From contig BEHT01000006.1 in assembly GCA_002898575.1 (NCBI GenBank), positions 1-64,000 of the forward strand: a stretch of DNA of 64,000 nucleotides, written 5' to 3'. The position numbers were made by a program, and so were the translations under genes. The DNA is from a bacterium HR17 (GTDB lineage: Bacteria; Armatimonadota; Fervidibacteria; Fervidibacterales; Fervidibacteraceae). Of this stretch, positions 52,723-61,290 are shown in pieces; position 1 is the first letter of the stretch, and the number at the start of each line of letters is the position of its first letter. The notes beneath the pieces were generated by a model, which searched no databases, was not told the DNA's origin, and saw only the letters and a list, made by a program, of their open reading frames with translations.

Positions 52723-53706
52723 ATGCGAACGACCGCGAAGGCAGCCCAAAAGCGTCTGCCCAAGCGTGTGAAGCCGGCTTACAAAGTCGCAGACACCATT
52801 TGCGAACTTATCGGAGATACGCCATTGGTGCGTTTGAACCGCGTCGTCGCTGCGTCTGCGGCGACCGTTTACGCCAAGTTGGAAATGTTCAACCCCTGCG
52901 CCAGCGTCAAAGACCGTATCGCGTTGAGCATGATTGAAGCCGCTGAACAAGCGGGGTTGATTGAACCGGGCAAATCGGTCATCGTGGAACCGACCAGCGG
53001 CAACACGGGCATCGGGTTGGCGATGGTGTGCGCTGCTAAAGGTTACCGCTGCATCATCGTCATGCCCGAGACGATGAGTTTGGAACGCCGCTACATCTTG
53101 GAGAGTTTTGGCGCTGAAATCGTCCTGACGCCGGGCATAGAAGGGATGTTGGGCTCCATCCGCAAAGCCGAGGAAATCGTCCGCACGACGCCCGACGCCT
53201 TTATGCCCCAGCAGTTTCTCAACCCTGCGAACCCTGAAATTCATCGGCGCACGACCGCAGAGGAAATCTGGCGGCAAACGGGCGGGGAAGTGGACATCGT
53301 CGTGGCAACCGTCGGGACAGGCGGCACCATCACGGGTGTCGGTGAGGTGCTCAAACAGCGCAAACCGTCTGTGCGGGTCATCGCCGTTGAGCCTGCTGGT
53401 TCCCCAGTTTTGTCAGGCGGTCAACCTGGTCCCCACCGCATCCAAGGCATCGGCGCGGGCTTTGTCCCTGAAGTCCTTAACAGGGCGGTCATTGACGAGG
53501 TGCGGACGGTCACCGATGAGGACGCTTACACAATGATGAAGCGCTTAGCGCGGGAGGAAGGGCTGTTCGTCGGCATTTCGTCGGGCGCTGCTGCCTTTGT
53601 CGCCGCTCAAGTGGCACAGGAAATAGACCCCGACCAACTGATTGTCACGATTTTCCCCGATACGGGCGAACGCTACTTCACCCTTGAACCGTTCTTTCAA
53701 GCGTGA
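52723..53706 (+). CDS. cysK: Cysteine synthase A (O-acetylserine sulfhydrylase)
   Basis: A 327-residue PLP enzyme that makes cysteine from O-acetylserine and sulfide. The PLP lysine is Lys63 in [22 protein letters not shown] binds substrate and phosphate, [11 protein letters not shown] binds the PLP phosphate, and [10 protein letters not shown] is the C-terminal family block. A basic N-terminal extension of about 20 residues precedes the core. GGGAGTGA 7 bases upstream supports ATG 52723. It stands alone, convergent with the Flp pilin gene. Confidence 0.9.
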   Translation: MRTTAKAAQKRLPKRVKPAYKVADTICELIGDTPLVRLNRVVAASAATVYAKLEMFNPCASVKDRIALSMIEAAEQAGLIEPGKSVIVEPTSGNTGIGLAMVCAAKGYRCIIVMPETMSLERRYILESFGAEIVLTPGIEGMLGSIRKAEEIVRTTPDAFMPQQFLNPANPEIHRRTTAEEIWRQTGGEVDIVVATVGTGGTITGVGEVLKQRKPSVRVIAVEPAGSPVLSGGQPGPHRIQGIGAGFVPEVLNRAVIDEVRTVTDEDAYTMMKRLAREEGLFVGISSGAAAFVAAQVAQEIDPDQLIVTIFPDTGERYFTLEPFFQA

Positions 53707-53739
53707 TGCCCTTGGAAGCGCCGACGATACCCTGCGCCG

Positions 53740-53898
53740 CTACGGTAGCGTCGCGTTGATGTTGTTGAAGGTGTTGGCGACCTTTTGTCCCAGCAGCGTT
53801 AAAGCAGCGATGACGACAAGGGCAATCAGCGCCACTAACAGCCCGTATTCCACAAGGGTCTGCCCTTCTTCGTCCCACAGCAATTTGCGCCACAACAT
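53740..53898 (-). CDS. Flp/Fap-type (type IVb) pilin
   Basis: A 52-residue protein: a short leader MLWRKLLWDEEG, then QTLVEYGLLVALIALVVIAA and a short tail ending NTFNNINATLP. The processing pattern G-x-x-x-x-E-Y is exact (Gly12 / Glu17-Tyr18). This is the Flp pilin family used by Tad systems for adhesion fibres. GGAGGTGA lies 5 bases before ATG 53898 and a promoter is visible upstream. No tad genes are adjacent, so it is an orphan pilin locus in this window. Confidence 0.85.
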   Translation of the reverse strand: MLWRKLLWDEEGQTLVEYGLLVALIALVVIAALTLLGQKVANTFNNINATLP

Positions 53899-53922
53899 CA
53901 CCGTCACCTCCCTAAACGCGAC

Positions 53923-53950
53923 ATTGTATGGCTTAATTAAAATTATGCAA
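53923..53950 (-). promoter_or_regulatory. Probable sigma70-type promoter of the Flp pilin gene
   Basis: On the minus strand TTGCAT (53950-53945) and TACAAT (53928-53923) are separated by 16 bases of AT-rich DNA. The start site would fall near 53916, giving a leader of about 20 bases that contains the ribosome binding site. Confidence 0.5.
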
Positions 53951-54010
53951 CAACCGGTGGGTGAATGTAAAGAGCGGTGTCAGGTAGTGCCGTATCGGCG
54001 CAAACTGCCG

Positions 54011-54502
54011 TCAGAGTTCCACCAACTGCACTTGCAGGGTGTCGGTATCCAGCAGGGCAACGGTTGCCTTGCCGGTCAGCCAACCGCAGACTTCGCCGGG
54101 GTTGATGATGAGGCAACCGTTGGCTGTTCGGCGGATGTCCACAGCGTGTGTGTGTCCGTAAATGACGCCGGCGAACTGACCGCTTTGTGCCAGCGCCTCC
54201 ACCAAATCGCCTTCGTGGACGACGACGAAGCGTTTGCCGTCCCACTCCACAAAAGCGGGTTGGACTTTGACCTCGGCGTTAAACGCTTTGAAGCGGGCAA
54301 GCAGTCCCAACCGTTCGCCATCGTTGTTGCCGAAGACGCCCATCAACGGGCAGCGCAATTTTTGCAGTTCGTTGGCGACGAAGGGGGCAACGAAATCGCC
54401 GGCGTGGATGGCGTAACCGACACCTGAGTCGTTCAGGGCTTCTACCGCTTTGCGCAAATTGGTCAAATGGTCGTGGCTATCCGACAGAATGCCGACTTTC
54501 AC
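54011..54502 (-). CDS. YfcE/MJ0936-type metallophosphodiesterase
   Basis: A 163-residue calcineurin-like phosphoesterase. Metal-binding blocks: VGILSDSHDH, IHAGDFVAP, VFGNNDGE, VVHEGD and YGHTHAVDI. Such small enzymes hydrolyse phosphodiesters. GTG 54502 is used because AAGGAGG sits 8 bases upstream and the motif then lies at the N-terminus. The GTG overlaps the TGA of the upstream carboxypeptidase gene (GTGA), so the pair is translationally coupled. Confidence 0.85.
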   Translation of the reverse strand: MKVGILSDSHDHLTNLRKAVEALNDSGVGYAIHAGDFVAPFVANELQKLRCPLMGVFGNNDGERLGLLARFKAFNAEVKVQPAFVEWDGKRFVVVHEGDLVEALAQSGQFAGVIYGHTHAVDIRRTANGCLIINPGEVCGWLTGKATVALLDTDTLQVQLVEL

Positions 54503-55689
54503 GGTCGTCGCCTCCTTTTGTGCCACCATCGTCCGAGGGCGGCTAAGGTTGTCCCGACAAAGAAAGCCAACAGCAAGCGCTCCCCTACCATGTGGACTTT
54601 GGCTTCCAGAGACCAATCCATCGCCCGCAACGCGACGACACGGACACGGTGCTCAGATGCGCCGGGGATGTCCCAGACGACTTCGCCGATAACCTGCCCT
54701 TTCTGAATGGGAGGGCGAGTGACCATTTGCTGCACCCAACAACGCACGCGGTTGATAGCCTGTCGGGGCACGATGACCCGCACTGTTTCCGCTGCGACAC
54801 CCCGCAACCATTCCGGGTCACCGCCGGGCACATGGAACAATGTGATCGGCTCACCAGCCTGGGCGAGGGTCAAACGGACAAAAGAGTGAAAACCGTAATC
54901 CAACAGGGTCGCACAATCGGCGAAATGATTTTGGCTGCCCAAGACGATGGCGATCAACTGCCAACCGTCTCGCGTGGCGCTGGCGACCAAGCATTTGCCC
55001 GCCGGCACAGTGTAGCCTGTCTTGATCCCGTCGCAGCCAGGATAGAGGGTCAGCAGTTTGTTGCGATTGCGGTAGTGCCGCAGCGCCGATTTGTTTGTCG
55101 GGGCAATCGTAACTTCGGGGAGAGCGACCAATCGGCGAAACTGCGGCAGACGCAAGGCGTAACGCGCCAGCGTCAACAAATCCCGCGCTGTCGTGTAGTG
55201 GTTGGGGTGATGCAGCCCGTGGGGGTTGACGAAATGGGTATGGGTCATGCCCAACTCCCGGGCTTTTTCGTTCATCCAACCCACGAACTTATCCACAGAG
55301 CCTGCCAAGTGTATGGCAGCGGCGACGCACGCATCGTTTGCCGACCGCACGACGATCGCTGCCAACAGGTCACGCAACCGAACCCGCTCGCCTTCCTTCA
55401 ACGCCATGGACGACTCGCCCGTAAATGCCGCCTCTTTGGGGATGGTCACCCAATCGTCCAAGTTGCCCCGCTCTAAAATGAGGACGGCGGTCATCATCTT
55501 GGTGACGCTGGCAGGGTAACACGGCAAATCGGGCTGATATGCCCAAAGGATTTTGCCCGTCTCCGCATCCGCCAAGAGAGCGGATTTGGCGCTGACGGGT
55601 AATGGCGGGGAGGGTGAACTGGCGCCTCCTGCGGCGAACGGGCAGATAATCAGGACGACCGCCACGATCCCCATCCATCGCGGCTGCAT
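54499..55689 (-). CDS. D-alanyl-D-alanine carboxypeptidase (peptidase S11, DacF-like)
   Basis: A 396-residue exported penicillin-binding protein that trims the terminal D-Ala of peptidoglycan pentapeptides. The signal peptide is about residues 1-23. The catalytic motifs are S-x-x-K in PASVTKMM (Ser61, Lys64), S-x-N in RSANDACV and K-T-G in DGIKTGYTVP. A PBP5-type C-terminal beta domain follows, then a final hydrophobic helix near residues 370-388. ATG 55689 is preferred over a longer frame because GGTAGGTG lies 4 bases upstream. Confidence 0.85.
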   Translation of the reverse strand: MQPRWMGIVAVVLIICPFAAGGASSPSPPLPVSAKSALLADAETGKILWAYQPDLPCYPASVTKMMTAVLILERGNLDDWVTIPKEAAFTGESSMALKEGERVRLRDLLAAIVVRSANDACVAAAIHLAGSVDKFVGWMNEKARELGMTHTHFVNPHGLHHPNHYTTARDLLTLARYALRLPQFRRLVALPEVTIAPTNKSALRHYRNRNKLLTLYPGCDGIKTGYTVPAGKCLVASATRDGWQLIAIVLGSQNHFADCATLLDYGFHSFVRLTLAQAGEPITLFHVPGGDPEWLRGVAAETVRVIVPRQAINRVRCWVQQMVTRPPIQKGQVIGEVVWDIPGASEHRVRVVALRAMDWSLEAKVHMVGERLLLAFFVGTTLAALGRWWHKRRRRP

Positions 55690-55931
55690 TTGGCACCTAC
55701 CGCACTGCACCGCAGTGTATCGTCCTTTCACCGTCGGGCGGCAACTTAGGATGTCAGTCGCCATTCCGACACGCCCCCTAACGCGAAGGCTATCCTGTTG
55801 GCAACGGTCAAAGCAAGTTTAGGGCAAGTCGGTTTACCCTGCCGCATAGTCTCTCCGTGCCAATCGGGGCATTTTGTGTGTCCAACAGACTGGCGATTGC
55901 TGCAGACACTCCGAGAGGAGGGTTTGTGACG

Positions 55932-56960
55932 ATGGAGGCGCTACGGTTTGGCGTTGTCGGCTGCGGCGGACGCGGCGCCAGCGTCGCGGAACTGATGATG
56001 CGACTTCCGTCCGTCCGTTTGGTCGCTGTGTGCGATACGGACAGCGACCGAGCGCGCCAAGTCGGTGAACGGTTGCAAGTGCCTGCCTTCACGCAGTTGG
56101 ACGAAATGCTGGCGCAAGTGCCGATGGACGCCATCTACATCGCTACGACCGTAGAGCAACACTTCACCGTCGCCCGCCGTGCGATCTTGGACGGCAAGCA
56201 CATTTTGGTGGAGAAGATGATGACCACATCCGCCGCCGAGGCGTGGGAGTTGGTGCGGCTGGCAGAAGTGCAGGGGGTGTGTGGCGCAGTGTCCTACCAA
56301 CTGCGGTTCTACCCGTCCTTTCAACGGTGGTGGGAACTTGCCCAAGATTTGCAACCCCTTGTGATTTTATCCAGCCGCCATCCCGGCATCATGCCTGCCC
56401 CTTACTTGCGCGCCGAACCATGGGCGGGCATCACCGACTTTTTGACCCACGATGTGGACTTAGTGCTGTGGGTCGCAGGGCGTGAGCCGGACACCGTGTT
56501 CGCCACTGACGCCCGCAACGCCGTCACCGACACAGACGCCATTGACACCCTTTGTGTTACCTTGCAATTTGACTCCGTGATGACCGGCATGGTCTACGGC
56601 AGCATGGCAGGTTGGGGAGTGCCCAATGCCCATGTCGTTATCGGACGGAGAGGCAATGTCCGCATCGTCGCTAACGGTGTGGAAGTCAACCGTTTGGCTC
56701 GTTCCCACGACGGCGCTTACGAACGCGTCGCCGAAACGGTGGAGACAGAACCGGTGCGGGGCGACACGACAGATCGGTTACTGGAGCACTTCTCCGCGTG
56801 GGTGCAAGGGGCGCGGGATGCCTTCCCCCTCGCGACGTTGGAAGACGGGCTGAAGGTCATGCTGGTGCACGAAGCCATCTGGGAGAGTTGCCGTACGGGT
56901 CAACCTGTGTCTTTAGCGACGATGCGGCAACGGCTGGACAACAAAGTGGCATCGTCGTGA
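55932..56960 (+). CDS. Gfo/Idh/MocA family oxidoreductase
   Basis: A 342-residue NAD(P)-dependent dehydrogenase family protein. FGVVGCGGRGASVAEL is the nucleotide-binding loop; DAIYIATTVEQHFTVA and HILVEKMMTTS follow, with EKM where EKP is usual. WAGITDFLTHDVDLVLWVAG is the substrate-side block with the conserved His-Asp pair. GAGGAGGG precedes ATG 55932. Substrate unknown. The 242-base gap upstream is a divergent promoter region shared with the carboxypeptidase gene. Confidence 0.8.
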   Translation: MEALRFGVVGCGGRGASVAELMMRLPSVRLVAVCDTDSDRARQVGERLQVPAFTQLDEMLAQVPMDAIYIATTVEQHFTVARRAILDGKHILVEKMMTTSAAEAWELVRLAEVQGVCGAVSYQLRFYPSFQRWWELAQDLQPLVILSSRHPGIMPAPYLRAEPWAGITDFLTHDVDLVLWVAGREPDTVFATDARNAVTDTDAIDTLCVTLQFDSVMTGMVYGSMAGWGVPNAHVVIGRRGNVRIVANGVEVNRLARSHDGAYERVAETVETEPVRGDTTDRLLEHFSAWVQGARDAFPLATLEDGLKVMLVHEAIWESCRTGQPVSLATMRQRLDNKVASS

Positions 56961-56981
56961 GACAGGTGCGTGGCTCCGCCA

Positions 56982-57455
56982 TCAGCGTCCTTCTTCACCG
57001 CCCATTTCGTCTTCCAGTTGTTGCATGAGGCGGCGGAAGCGTTCCATTTCGTCGTCTTCCATGTTCAGGTCCATCAGCGAATCAATGACATTGCCTGTGA
57101 TGAAGATGGGGGCACCGGTGCGCAACGCCAACGCCAAGGCGTCGCTGGGGCGAGAGTCAATGGCAAAGGACCGTCCCATCTGCTCTAAGTAAATGGTCGC
57201 GTAGTAGGTGCTGTCCACGAGGTCGTGGATGATGACGCGAACGACCCGAACGCCCAATTCTTCCAACATGTTCCGCATCAAGTCATGCGTCAACGGGCGC
57301 GGGGGCTTTTCGCCTTGCAGTTCTAAGGCGATGGCGATGGCTTCAGCGCGTCCGATCCAGATCGGCAAAACGCGGTTGCTCGTCGGTTCGCGTAAGATCA
57401 CGACATGGTGATCCCAAAGGTCCTGGGCGACAGTTTCCACTTTGACTTCCAACAT
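56982..57455 (-). CDS. Bifunctional nuclease family (DUF151) protein
   Basis: A 157-residue protein with the DUF151 pattern: DHHVVILREPTSNRVLPIWIG, EAIAIALELQGEKPPRPLTHDL and SRPSDALALALRTGAPIF. Members are small nucleases or regulators found in Thermotoga, actinobacteria and plants. The C-terminal 25 residues are acidic. ATG 57455 has GAGGGTGA 5 bases upstream. A 34-aa microprotein gene lies 43 bases upstream on the same strand. Confidence 0.85.
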   Translation of the reverse strand: MLEVKVETVAQDLWDHHVVILREPTSNRVLPIWIGRAEAIAIALELQGEKPPRPLTHDLMRNMLEELGVRVVRVIIHDLVDSTYYATIYLEQMGRSFAIDSRPSDALALALRTGAPIFITGNVIDSLMDLNMEDDEMERFRRLMQQLEDEMGGEEGR

Positions 57456-57498
57456 GGCGATCACCCTCGCTTTTGACGACGGCGGTTGTCATCGGGCA

Positions 57499-57603
57499 TT
57501 ATGTCAATGCTGTCACGCCGGCGCTATCGGTGCGGCGCCGCCACGCAACCCCCAGCAAAGCCAAAGCGGCGTAGACGATCTCCGACCATTCTGTGCGGGT
57601 CAT
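57499..57603 (-). CDS. 34-aa microprotein upstream of the DUF151 gene
   Basis: ATG 57603 has AAAGGAGG 9 bases upstream, one of the strongest sites in the window, and reads 34 codons to a TAA. The product begins MTRTEWSEIVYAALALLG, followed by VAWRRR and a short tail, so it has one short hydrophobic helix with a basic flank. It may be a small membrane protein or a leader peptide for the DUF151 gene. No family is recognised. Confidence 0.5.
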   Translation of the reverse strand: MTRTEWSEIVYAALALLGVAWRRRTDSAGVTALT

Positions 57604-57665
57604 AGCAGTTACCTCCTTTCGGCGCCTGCCTTATGATGCCATGTCACACCGAGGAGAGACAGGCT

Positions 57666-58013
57666 ATGAGCCAACGCGCGACTTGGCTGGGACTGGCTCC
57701 CGACCGGCACGGCTGCGGTATTGCCCTGCTGCGTCGGGACGGCGCGGAATTGCAAGTTACCCAAACGATGGCGGTGCCTTGGCGGCAATTGGCGCCAGCG
57801 CTGCGGGCGTTGGGACAAGCGCCCGCCGTCATCGTCGTCGCCGACCGTTGGCGCTCCCGATGGGTGCAAGCCTTAGCGCGGACGCTTTTCCCCGCCGCCC
57901 TTTTGGTCTTGGTGCGCCAAGACCAACTGACCACCGACCTCGCCCAAGATGCCGTCGCCGCCGCCATGCATTTCTGGGAACGCGAGCGCCTCGGGCACGG
58001 GCAGGAAGGCTAA
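57666..58013 (+). CDS. Small protein, possibly a degenerate RuvC/RNase H-fold protein
   Basis: A 115-residue protein starting at ATG 57666 with GAGGAGAG about 7 bases upstream. WLGLAPDRHGCGIALLRRDG resembles the first beta-hairpin of RuvC/YqgF folds (G-I-D-P-G-x-x-x-x-G), and DLAQDAVAAAMHFW resembles the C-terminal helix of RuvC (D-A-A-D-A-L-A-x-A). The first catalytic Asp is replaced by Ala, so it may be inactive. The assignment is by pattern and tentative. It overlaps the convergent PhyH gene by four bases. Confidence 0.45.
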   Translation: MSQRATWLGLAPDRHGCGIALLRRDGAELQVTQTMAVPWRQLAPALRALGQAPAVIVVADRWRSRWVQALARTLFPAALLVLVRQDQLTTDLAQDAVAAAMHFWERERLGHGQEG

Positions 58014-58828
58014 TGCGGACCTTTCGGTTCAGGAAACTCCTCGCCGCACGGTCCGCCCCATTCGTTGACGGGCAAGTCTATTGTGCGCCCGTCCCGCAGA
58101 TACAACGGCAGGTAGTAACGGGCGATCTTGGTGCAAGAGGTGCCGACATAGTGGCAGATAAACGCCCGCCGAAACCGATGACGGGAGCGGTTGGGCGGCG
58201 AACCGTGAATAAGGCTGCCGTTGAAAAACAACACATCGCCCGCCTCTAACGGCACCAGGATCGGCTGCGTTCCTGCGGGCGGCGGCACAAAGTGGGTCGT
58301 GAACGATTCGTTGGGGTCAGCCTCTTCGGGGCACACGATGTCCATCCGATGGGTGCCGGGCACGACCATCATACCGCCGTTTTCTTCATCGGCAGGGTCA
58401 ATGGCGACCCATGCCGCCATGCAAGTGCCCGGATGGGCTTTCAGGTAAAAGTTGTCTTGGTGCAAGGCTTGCCCGCGCGCACCTGGCGGTTTGAAGTAGA
58501 ACATGCTTTGCGCTGCCATCGGCTCCTCACCGAACAAGTCCGCCAAAATGTCCAGCAAACGGTCGTCCAACATGTAGCGACGGGCGGTCTCGTCGTAACG
58601 GTGCGGGTGCATGATACGCGGGTAAATCTTCAGCGGGTCATCGGTCTGCGTCGGCGGTGTCGGGCGATACCAATCCAAAGCACCTTGCAAGCCCAGTGCG
58701 TGTAGGCGCATAAAGGTATCGCACAACCCCTTCACTTCGTCGTCCGTAAACACCTTGCGGACGACCAAAAAGCCGTCGCGCTCAAATTGCTCTCGTTGCG
58801 CCGGCGTGAGCCTTTGACGCACCGCCAT
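58010..58828 (-). CDS. Phytanoyl-CoA dioxygenase (PhyH) family protein
   Basis: A 272-residue Fe(II)/2-oxoglutarate-dependent oxygenase family protein. Iron ligands are His123 and Asp125 in ALHQDNFYLK and His208 in LIHGSPPNRS; the 2-oxoglutarate Arg is probably in the following SRHRFRRAF. The start block REQFERDGFLVVRKVFTDDEV is typical. Members hydroxylate small molecules; the substrate is unknown. GGAGGTG lies 10 bases before ATG 58828, so the longer frame to 58903 is not used. Confidence 0.85.
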   Translation of the reverse strand: MAVRQRLTPAQREQFERDGFLVVRKVFTDDEVKGLCDTFMRLHALGLQGALDWYRPTPPTQTDDPLKIYPRIMHPHRYDETARRYMLDDRLLDILADLFGEEPMAAQSMFYFKPPGARGQALHQDNFYLKAHPGTCMAAWVAIDPADEENGGMMVVPGTHRMDIVCPEEADPNESFTTHFVPPPAGTQPILVPLEAGDVLFFNGSLIHGSPPNRSRHRFRRAFICHYVGTSCTKIARYYLPLYLRDGRTIDLPVNEWGGPCGEEFPEPKGPH

Positions 58829-58954
58829 CGTCGGCTGCACCTCCGCTGTCGGTGACATACCATGCCGCGCCAAAGTATGCAGTGCCCCTTGCCTCTTTGC
58901 CATGTCGGCGTTAAATTGTTGTGCCGCGCAAACTTTGCTAACGGAGGTGACACG

Positions 58955-59050
58955 ATGGGTTCAACGAAAAAATGGTGGCGAAAAAAAGCCAAAAAACATT
59001 GGCGGAAAAAACGCCGCCGCATGATGCGTCATCGCAAAAAGAACCGTTAA
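58955..59050 (+). CDS. AURKAIP1/COX24-like 31-aa basic protein
   Basis: A 31-residue protein, MGSTKKWWRKKAKKHW followed by RKKRRRMMRHRKKNR, with no acidic residues. GGAGGTGA lies 5 bases before ATG 58955. It matches the bacterial AURKAIP1/COX24 pattern (K/R-rich, starting M-G-S), a family related to mitochondrial and some bacterial small-subunit ribosomal proteins, so it may bind rRNA. The gene is expressed divergently from the PhyH gene. Confidence 0.6.
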   Translation: MGSTKKWWRKKAKKHWRKKRRRMMRHRKKNR

Positions 59051-59072
59051 AGGCGGCTGAAATGAAAGGGGT

Positions 59073-59798
59073 TTACTCGCTGTAGCCGGGGAAAACACCC
59101 GACCCGCGAGGGCGGCGCCACACCCGCCGCAAAAGGGCTAATCCACCTAGCCCGCACAGCATGAGCATCAAACCGAGAGCCGCCCAACGATCACCCTGCG
59201 GGCGGGCGACAAAGGTGCCGAACAAAATGGCACCCGTTCCACCCAAAGCCATTGCCACCCATTCCGCCATGCGTTGGGCGAACCCAGGCAGCGGGGGTTG
59301 TTCCGGCACCAACGGTTCGCCGCACGCCCAACACTCTGTCGCGTCAGAAAAGTTCTCACGCCCGCAGTGGGCGCAGTAGACCCATGTCGGTGGGGCTGTC
59401 GCGGGGGTTTCGCCTGCCTGCTCGTCCGTTGGCGCTGAAGGGACAGAGCGTTGCAGTGTCTGTCCCAGTTTTGCCAGTTCACCGTCGTCCAACCAGATAA
59501 GTCCGCATTGCGGACACCGCTCAATTTCCATGCTGGGCGCTACGGCGAGAAAAGCCCGCTCCATCAGCGCACCGCACAACGGGCAGGGCATTTCTGAGGC
59601 AAGCAGGGGAATCGGCGTTTGGTCGGCAAAAGCGTCTTCCAGTGCGAAAGCGAGGTGCGGCGCCTGCGCAAGGGTGTAAAGGGTCGTCGGCGCCAACGCG
59701 ACGCCGCCGCACTGTAAGCACCCGTCCGCTGTTACCGTGCCCACCGTATAGCGCCGCAAAGGTAGTTGGCATTTAGGGCACAGAGGTTGCGCCCGCAT
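59073..59798 (-). CDS. Triple zinc-ribbon membrane protein
   Basis: A 241-residue protein with three zinc-ribbon-like units: CPKC...CLQCGG (residues 8-32), CPLC...CPQCGLIWLDDGEL (zf-TFIIB type, about 73-110) and CAHC...CWACG (about 140-158). Two TM helices follow near residues 180-195 and 205-222, then a basic tail. Such combinations are common in uncharacterised regulatory or scaffold proteins. Start ATG 59798. It is convergent with the basic microprotein gene, 22 bases away. Confidence 0.65.
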   Translation of the reverse strand: MRAQPLCPKCQLPLRRYTVGTVTADGCLQCGGVALAPTTLYTLAQAPHLAFALEDAFADQTPIPLLASEMPCPLCGALMERAFLAVAPSMEIERCPQCGLIWLDDGELAKLGQTLQRSVPSAPTDEQAGETPATAPPTWVYCAHCGRENFSDATECWACGEPLVPEQPPLPGFAQRMAEWVAMALGGTGAILFGTFVARPQGDRWAALGLMLMLCGLGGLALLRRVWRRPRGSGVFPGYSE

Positions 59799-59906
59799 GG
59801 CGGGTCACCGTCCAAAACCTTAGCACATCCCATCAACCCGCTACCACTGGTGACGCAAAACTTACGCCACGCAAAATGAACCGACAGTTTGAGGGAGGCG
59901 GTGCGG

Positions 59907-60725
59907 ATGGACGATTGGCGCTATCGCTTGTTGGTGTGTCCGTTAGATCACGCGCCCTTGCACCCTAACCTGTCCGAGTTGGAATGCCCGGCGTGCAAGC
60001 GGGTCTACCCGGTGCACGACGGCATCCCGAGTTTTGTCGTCGCTGATTTGGCGCACCACCACGATACCCATGAGTGGCAATGGAAGCAACGCGAGATGCA
60101 AGCGCGCAACGAGCAGTCAGCGTTTTATGACCGCCTGCTGGGTTTGATGCTTTTGACCCCCTTTGAAGCCGCCATGACCGTGCGGGCGCTGCGCGGGGAT
60201 CGCCCTCGCTTTGGTGTCTTGGCGGAAATCGGGTGCGGAACAGGGCGCATGCTGCAACGCTTCGCCCCTTACGCCGACTATCTCGTCGGCGCCGACCTCT
60301 CGTTAGCGTCCTTGCAGCGGTGTGCGGAGCGGATGCAACGGCTGGGGCTCGCCGAGCGGGTGCTTCTCGTGCACGCCGATGCCGCATTTCTACCTTTTGC
60401 GGATGCCACTTTTGACGCGGTCGCCAGTTGCCAGATGATTGAGCATGTGCCCAGCGACCGCATGCGACACCGCGTCGTCAGCGAAATCGCCCGTGTGCTT
60501 AAACCGGGAGGTCGCTATGCCATCTCCGGCTACCATTACTCGTGGTTGGTGCGGGCGTTCAAAAAGGAAGGTGTGCACAAAGGCGGTATCTACTTTTTCC
60601 GCTTTACCCGCGACGAGTTTTTGGCGCTGATCCGACCGCATTTGCCCGTAGAAAGGCTGCAGTCCATTTGCGGCTACGCGTGGTTAGCCAGCGGCACCAA
60701 ACCCCTTGACAAAAAGCACACCTGA
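59907..60725 (+). CDS. SAM-dependent methyltransferase with N-terminal Trm112-like zinc motif
   Basis: A 272-residue protein. The first 45 residues carry a Trm112-like zinc motif (LLVCPLDHAPL, then ELECPACKRVYPVHDGIP). A class I methyltransferase core follows: motif I VLAEIGCGTGRML, LVGADLSLASL, FDAVASCQMIEHVP and LKPGGRYAISGYH. GGGAGGCGG upstream supports ATG 59907 rather than 59889. The substrate is unknown; similar proteins act on lipids, quinones or glycans. Confidence 0.8.
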   Translation: MDDWRYRLLVCPLDHAPLHPNLSELECPACKRVYPVHDGIPSFVVADLAHHHDTHEWQWKQREMQARNEQSAFYDRLLGLMLLTPFEAAMTVRALRGDRPRFGVLAEIGCGTGRMLQRFAPYADYLVGADLSLASLQRCAERMQRLGLAERVLLVHADAAFLPFADATFDAVASCQMIEHVPSDRMRHRVVSEIARVLKPGGRYAISGYHYSWLVRAFKKEGVHKGGIYFFRFTRDEFLALIRPHLPVERLQSICGYAWLASGTKPLDKKHT

Positions 60726-60784
60726 CGCTATCTTGATAGGCGCCTTTTACCTGCGAAGCCGCGCGTTCTGGGGGTGATTTTCTG

Positions 60785-61240
60785 ATGGCACTGAAGGTGG
60801 AGAAACTGGCACTGTGGAGCGGTGAGATTGAAGACAAACCTGGGTCGTTGTCACGGCTGTTGCAACCGTTGGCAGCGGCTGGCGCTGACTTGACAGTCGT
60901 GCTCGCACAACGCAACCCCGCCAAAATCGGTGTCGGCGATGTCTGGGTTTATCCCATTCGGGGACGCAAAGCAATGGACGCCGCTCGTTCCGTCGGTTTG
61001 AGCGAAGCCAAATCGCCCGTTGTTTTGCGCGTAGAAGGACCCAACAAGCCGGGCTTGGGGCACGCCCTCACCCAAGCGATCGCTGACGCCGGCATTAACC
61101 TCGCCTCCGTTCACGCCGCAGTGTTAGCAAATCGGTTCGTAGCCTTGTTCGCGTTTGACAACGACGCCGATGCCAACAAAGCCCGCCGCATCCTCGCCGG
61201 GTTCAAAGTGCCACGCCAGCGCCGCGCCCGCAAAGGTTAG
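60785..61240 (+). CDS. Tandem ACT-domain protein
   Basis: A 151-residue protein of two ACT-like modules: IEDKPGSLSRLLQPLAAAGAD (first) and GPNKPGLGHALTQAIADAGIN (second), with the usual D/N-K-P-G turn. ACT domains bind amino acids or other small ligands. No catalytic domain is attached, so it is a stand-alone sensor. It lies 59 bases after the methyltransferase gene. The strong terminator at 61247 follows directly. Confidence 0.75.
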   Translation: MALKVEKLALWSGEIEDKPGSLSRLLQPLAAAGADLTVVLAQRNPAKIGVGDVWVYPIRGRKAMDAARSVGLSEAKSPVVLRVEGPNKPGLGHALTQAIADAGINLASVHAAVLANRFVALFAFDNDADANKARRILAGFKVPRQRRARKG

Positions 61241-61246
61241 GAAAAT

Positions 61247-61290
61247 AAACCGGCTGGGGCGCAAAGGGGCGCTTGCGCCCCAGCCGGTTT
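61247..61290. terminator. Bidirectional Rho-independent terminator
   Basis: A perfect 18-bp inverted repeat (61247-61264 and 61273-61290) with an 8-base loop, GC-rich in the centre and ending in AAA/TTT, followed by TT. It lies between the convergent ACT and MocA genes and can stop transcription from both sides. Confidence 0.9.
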
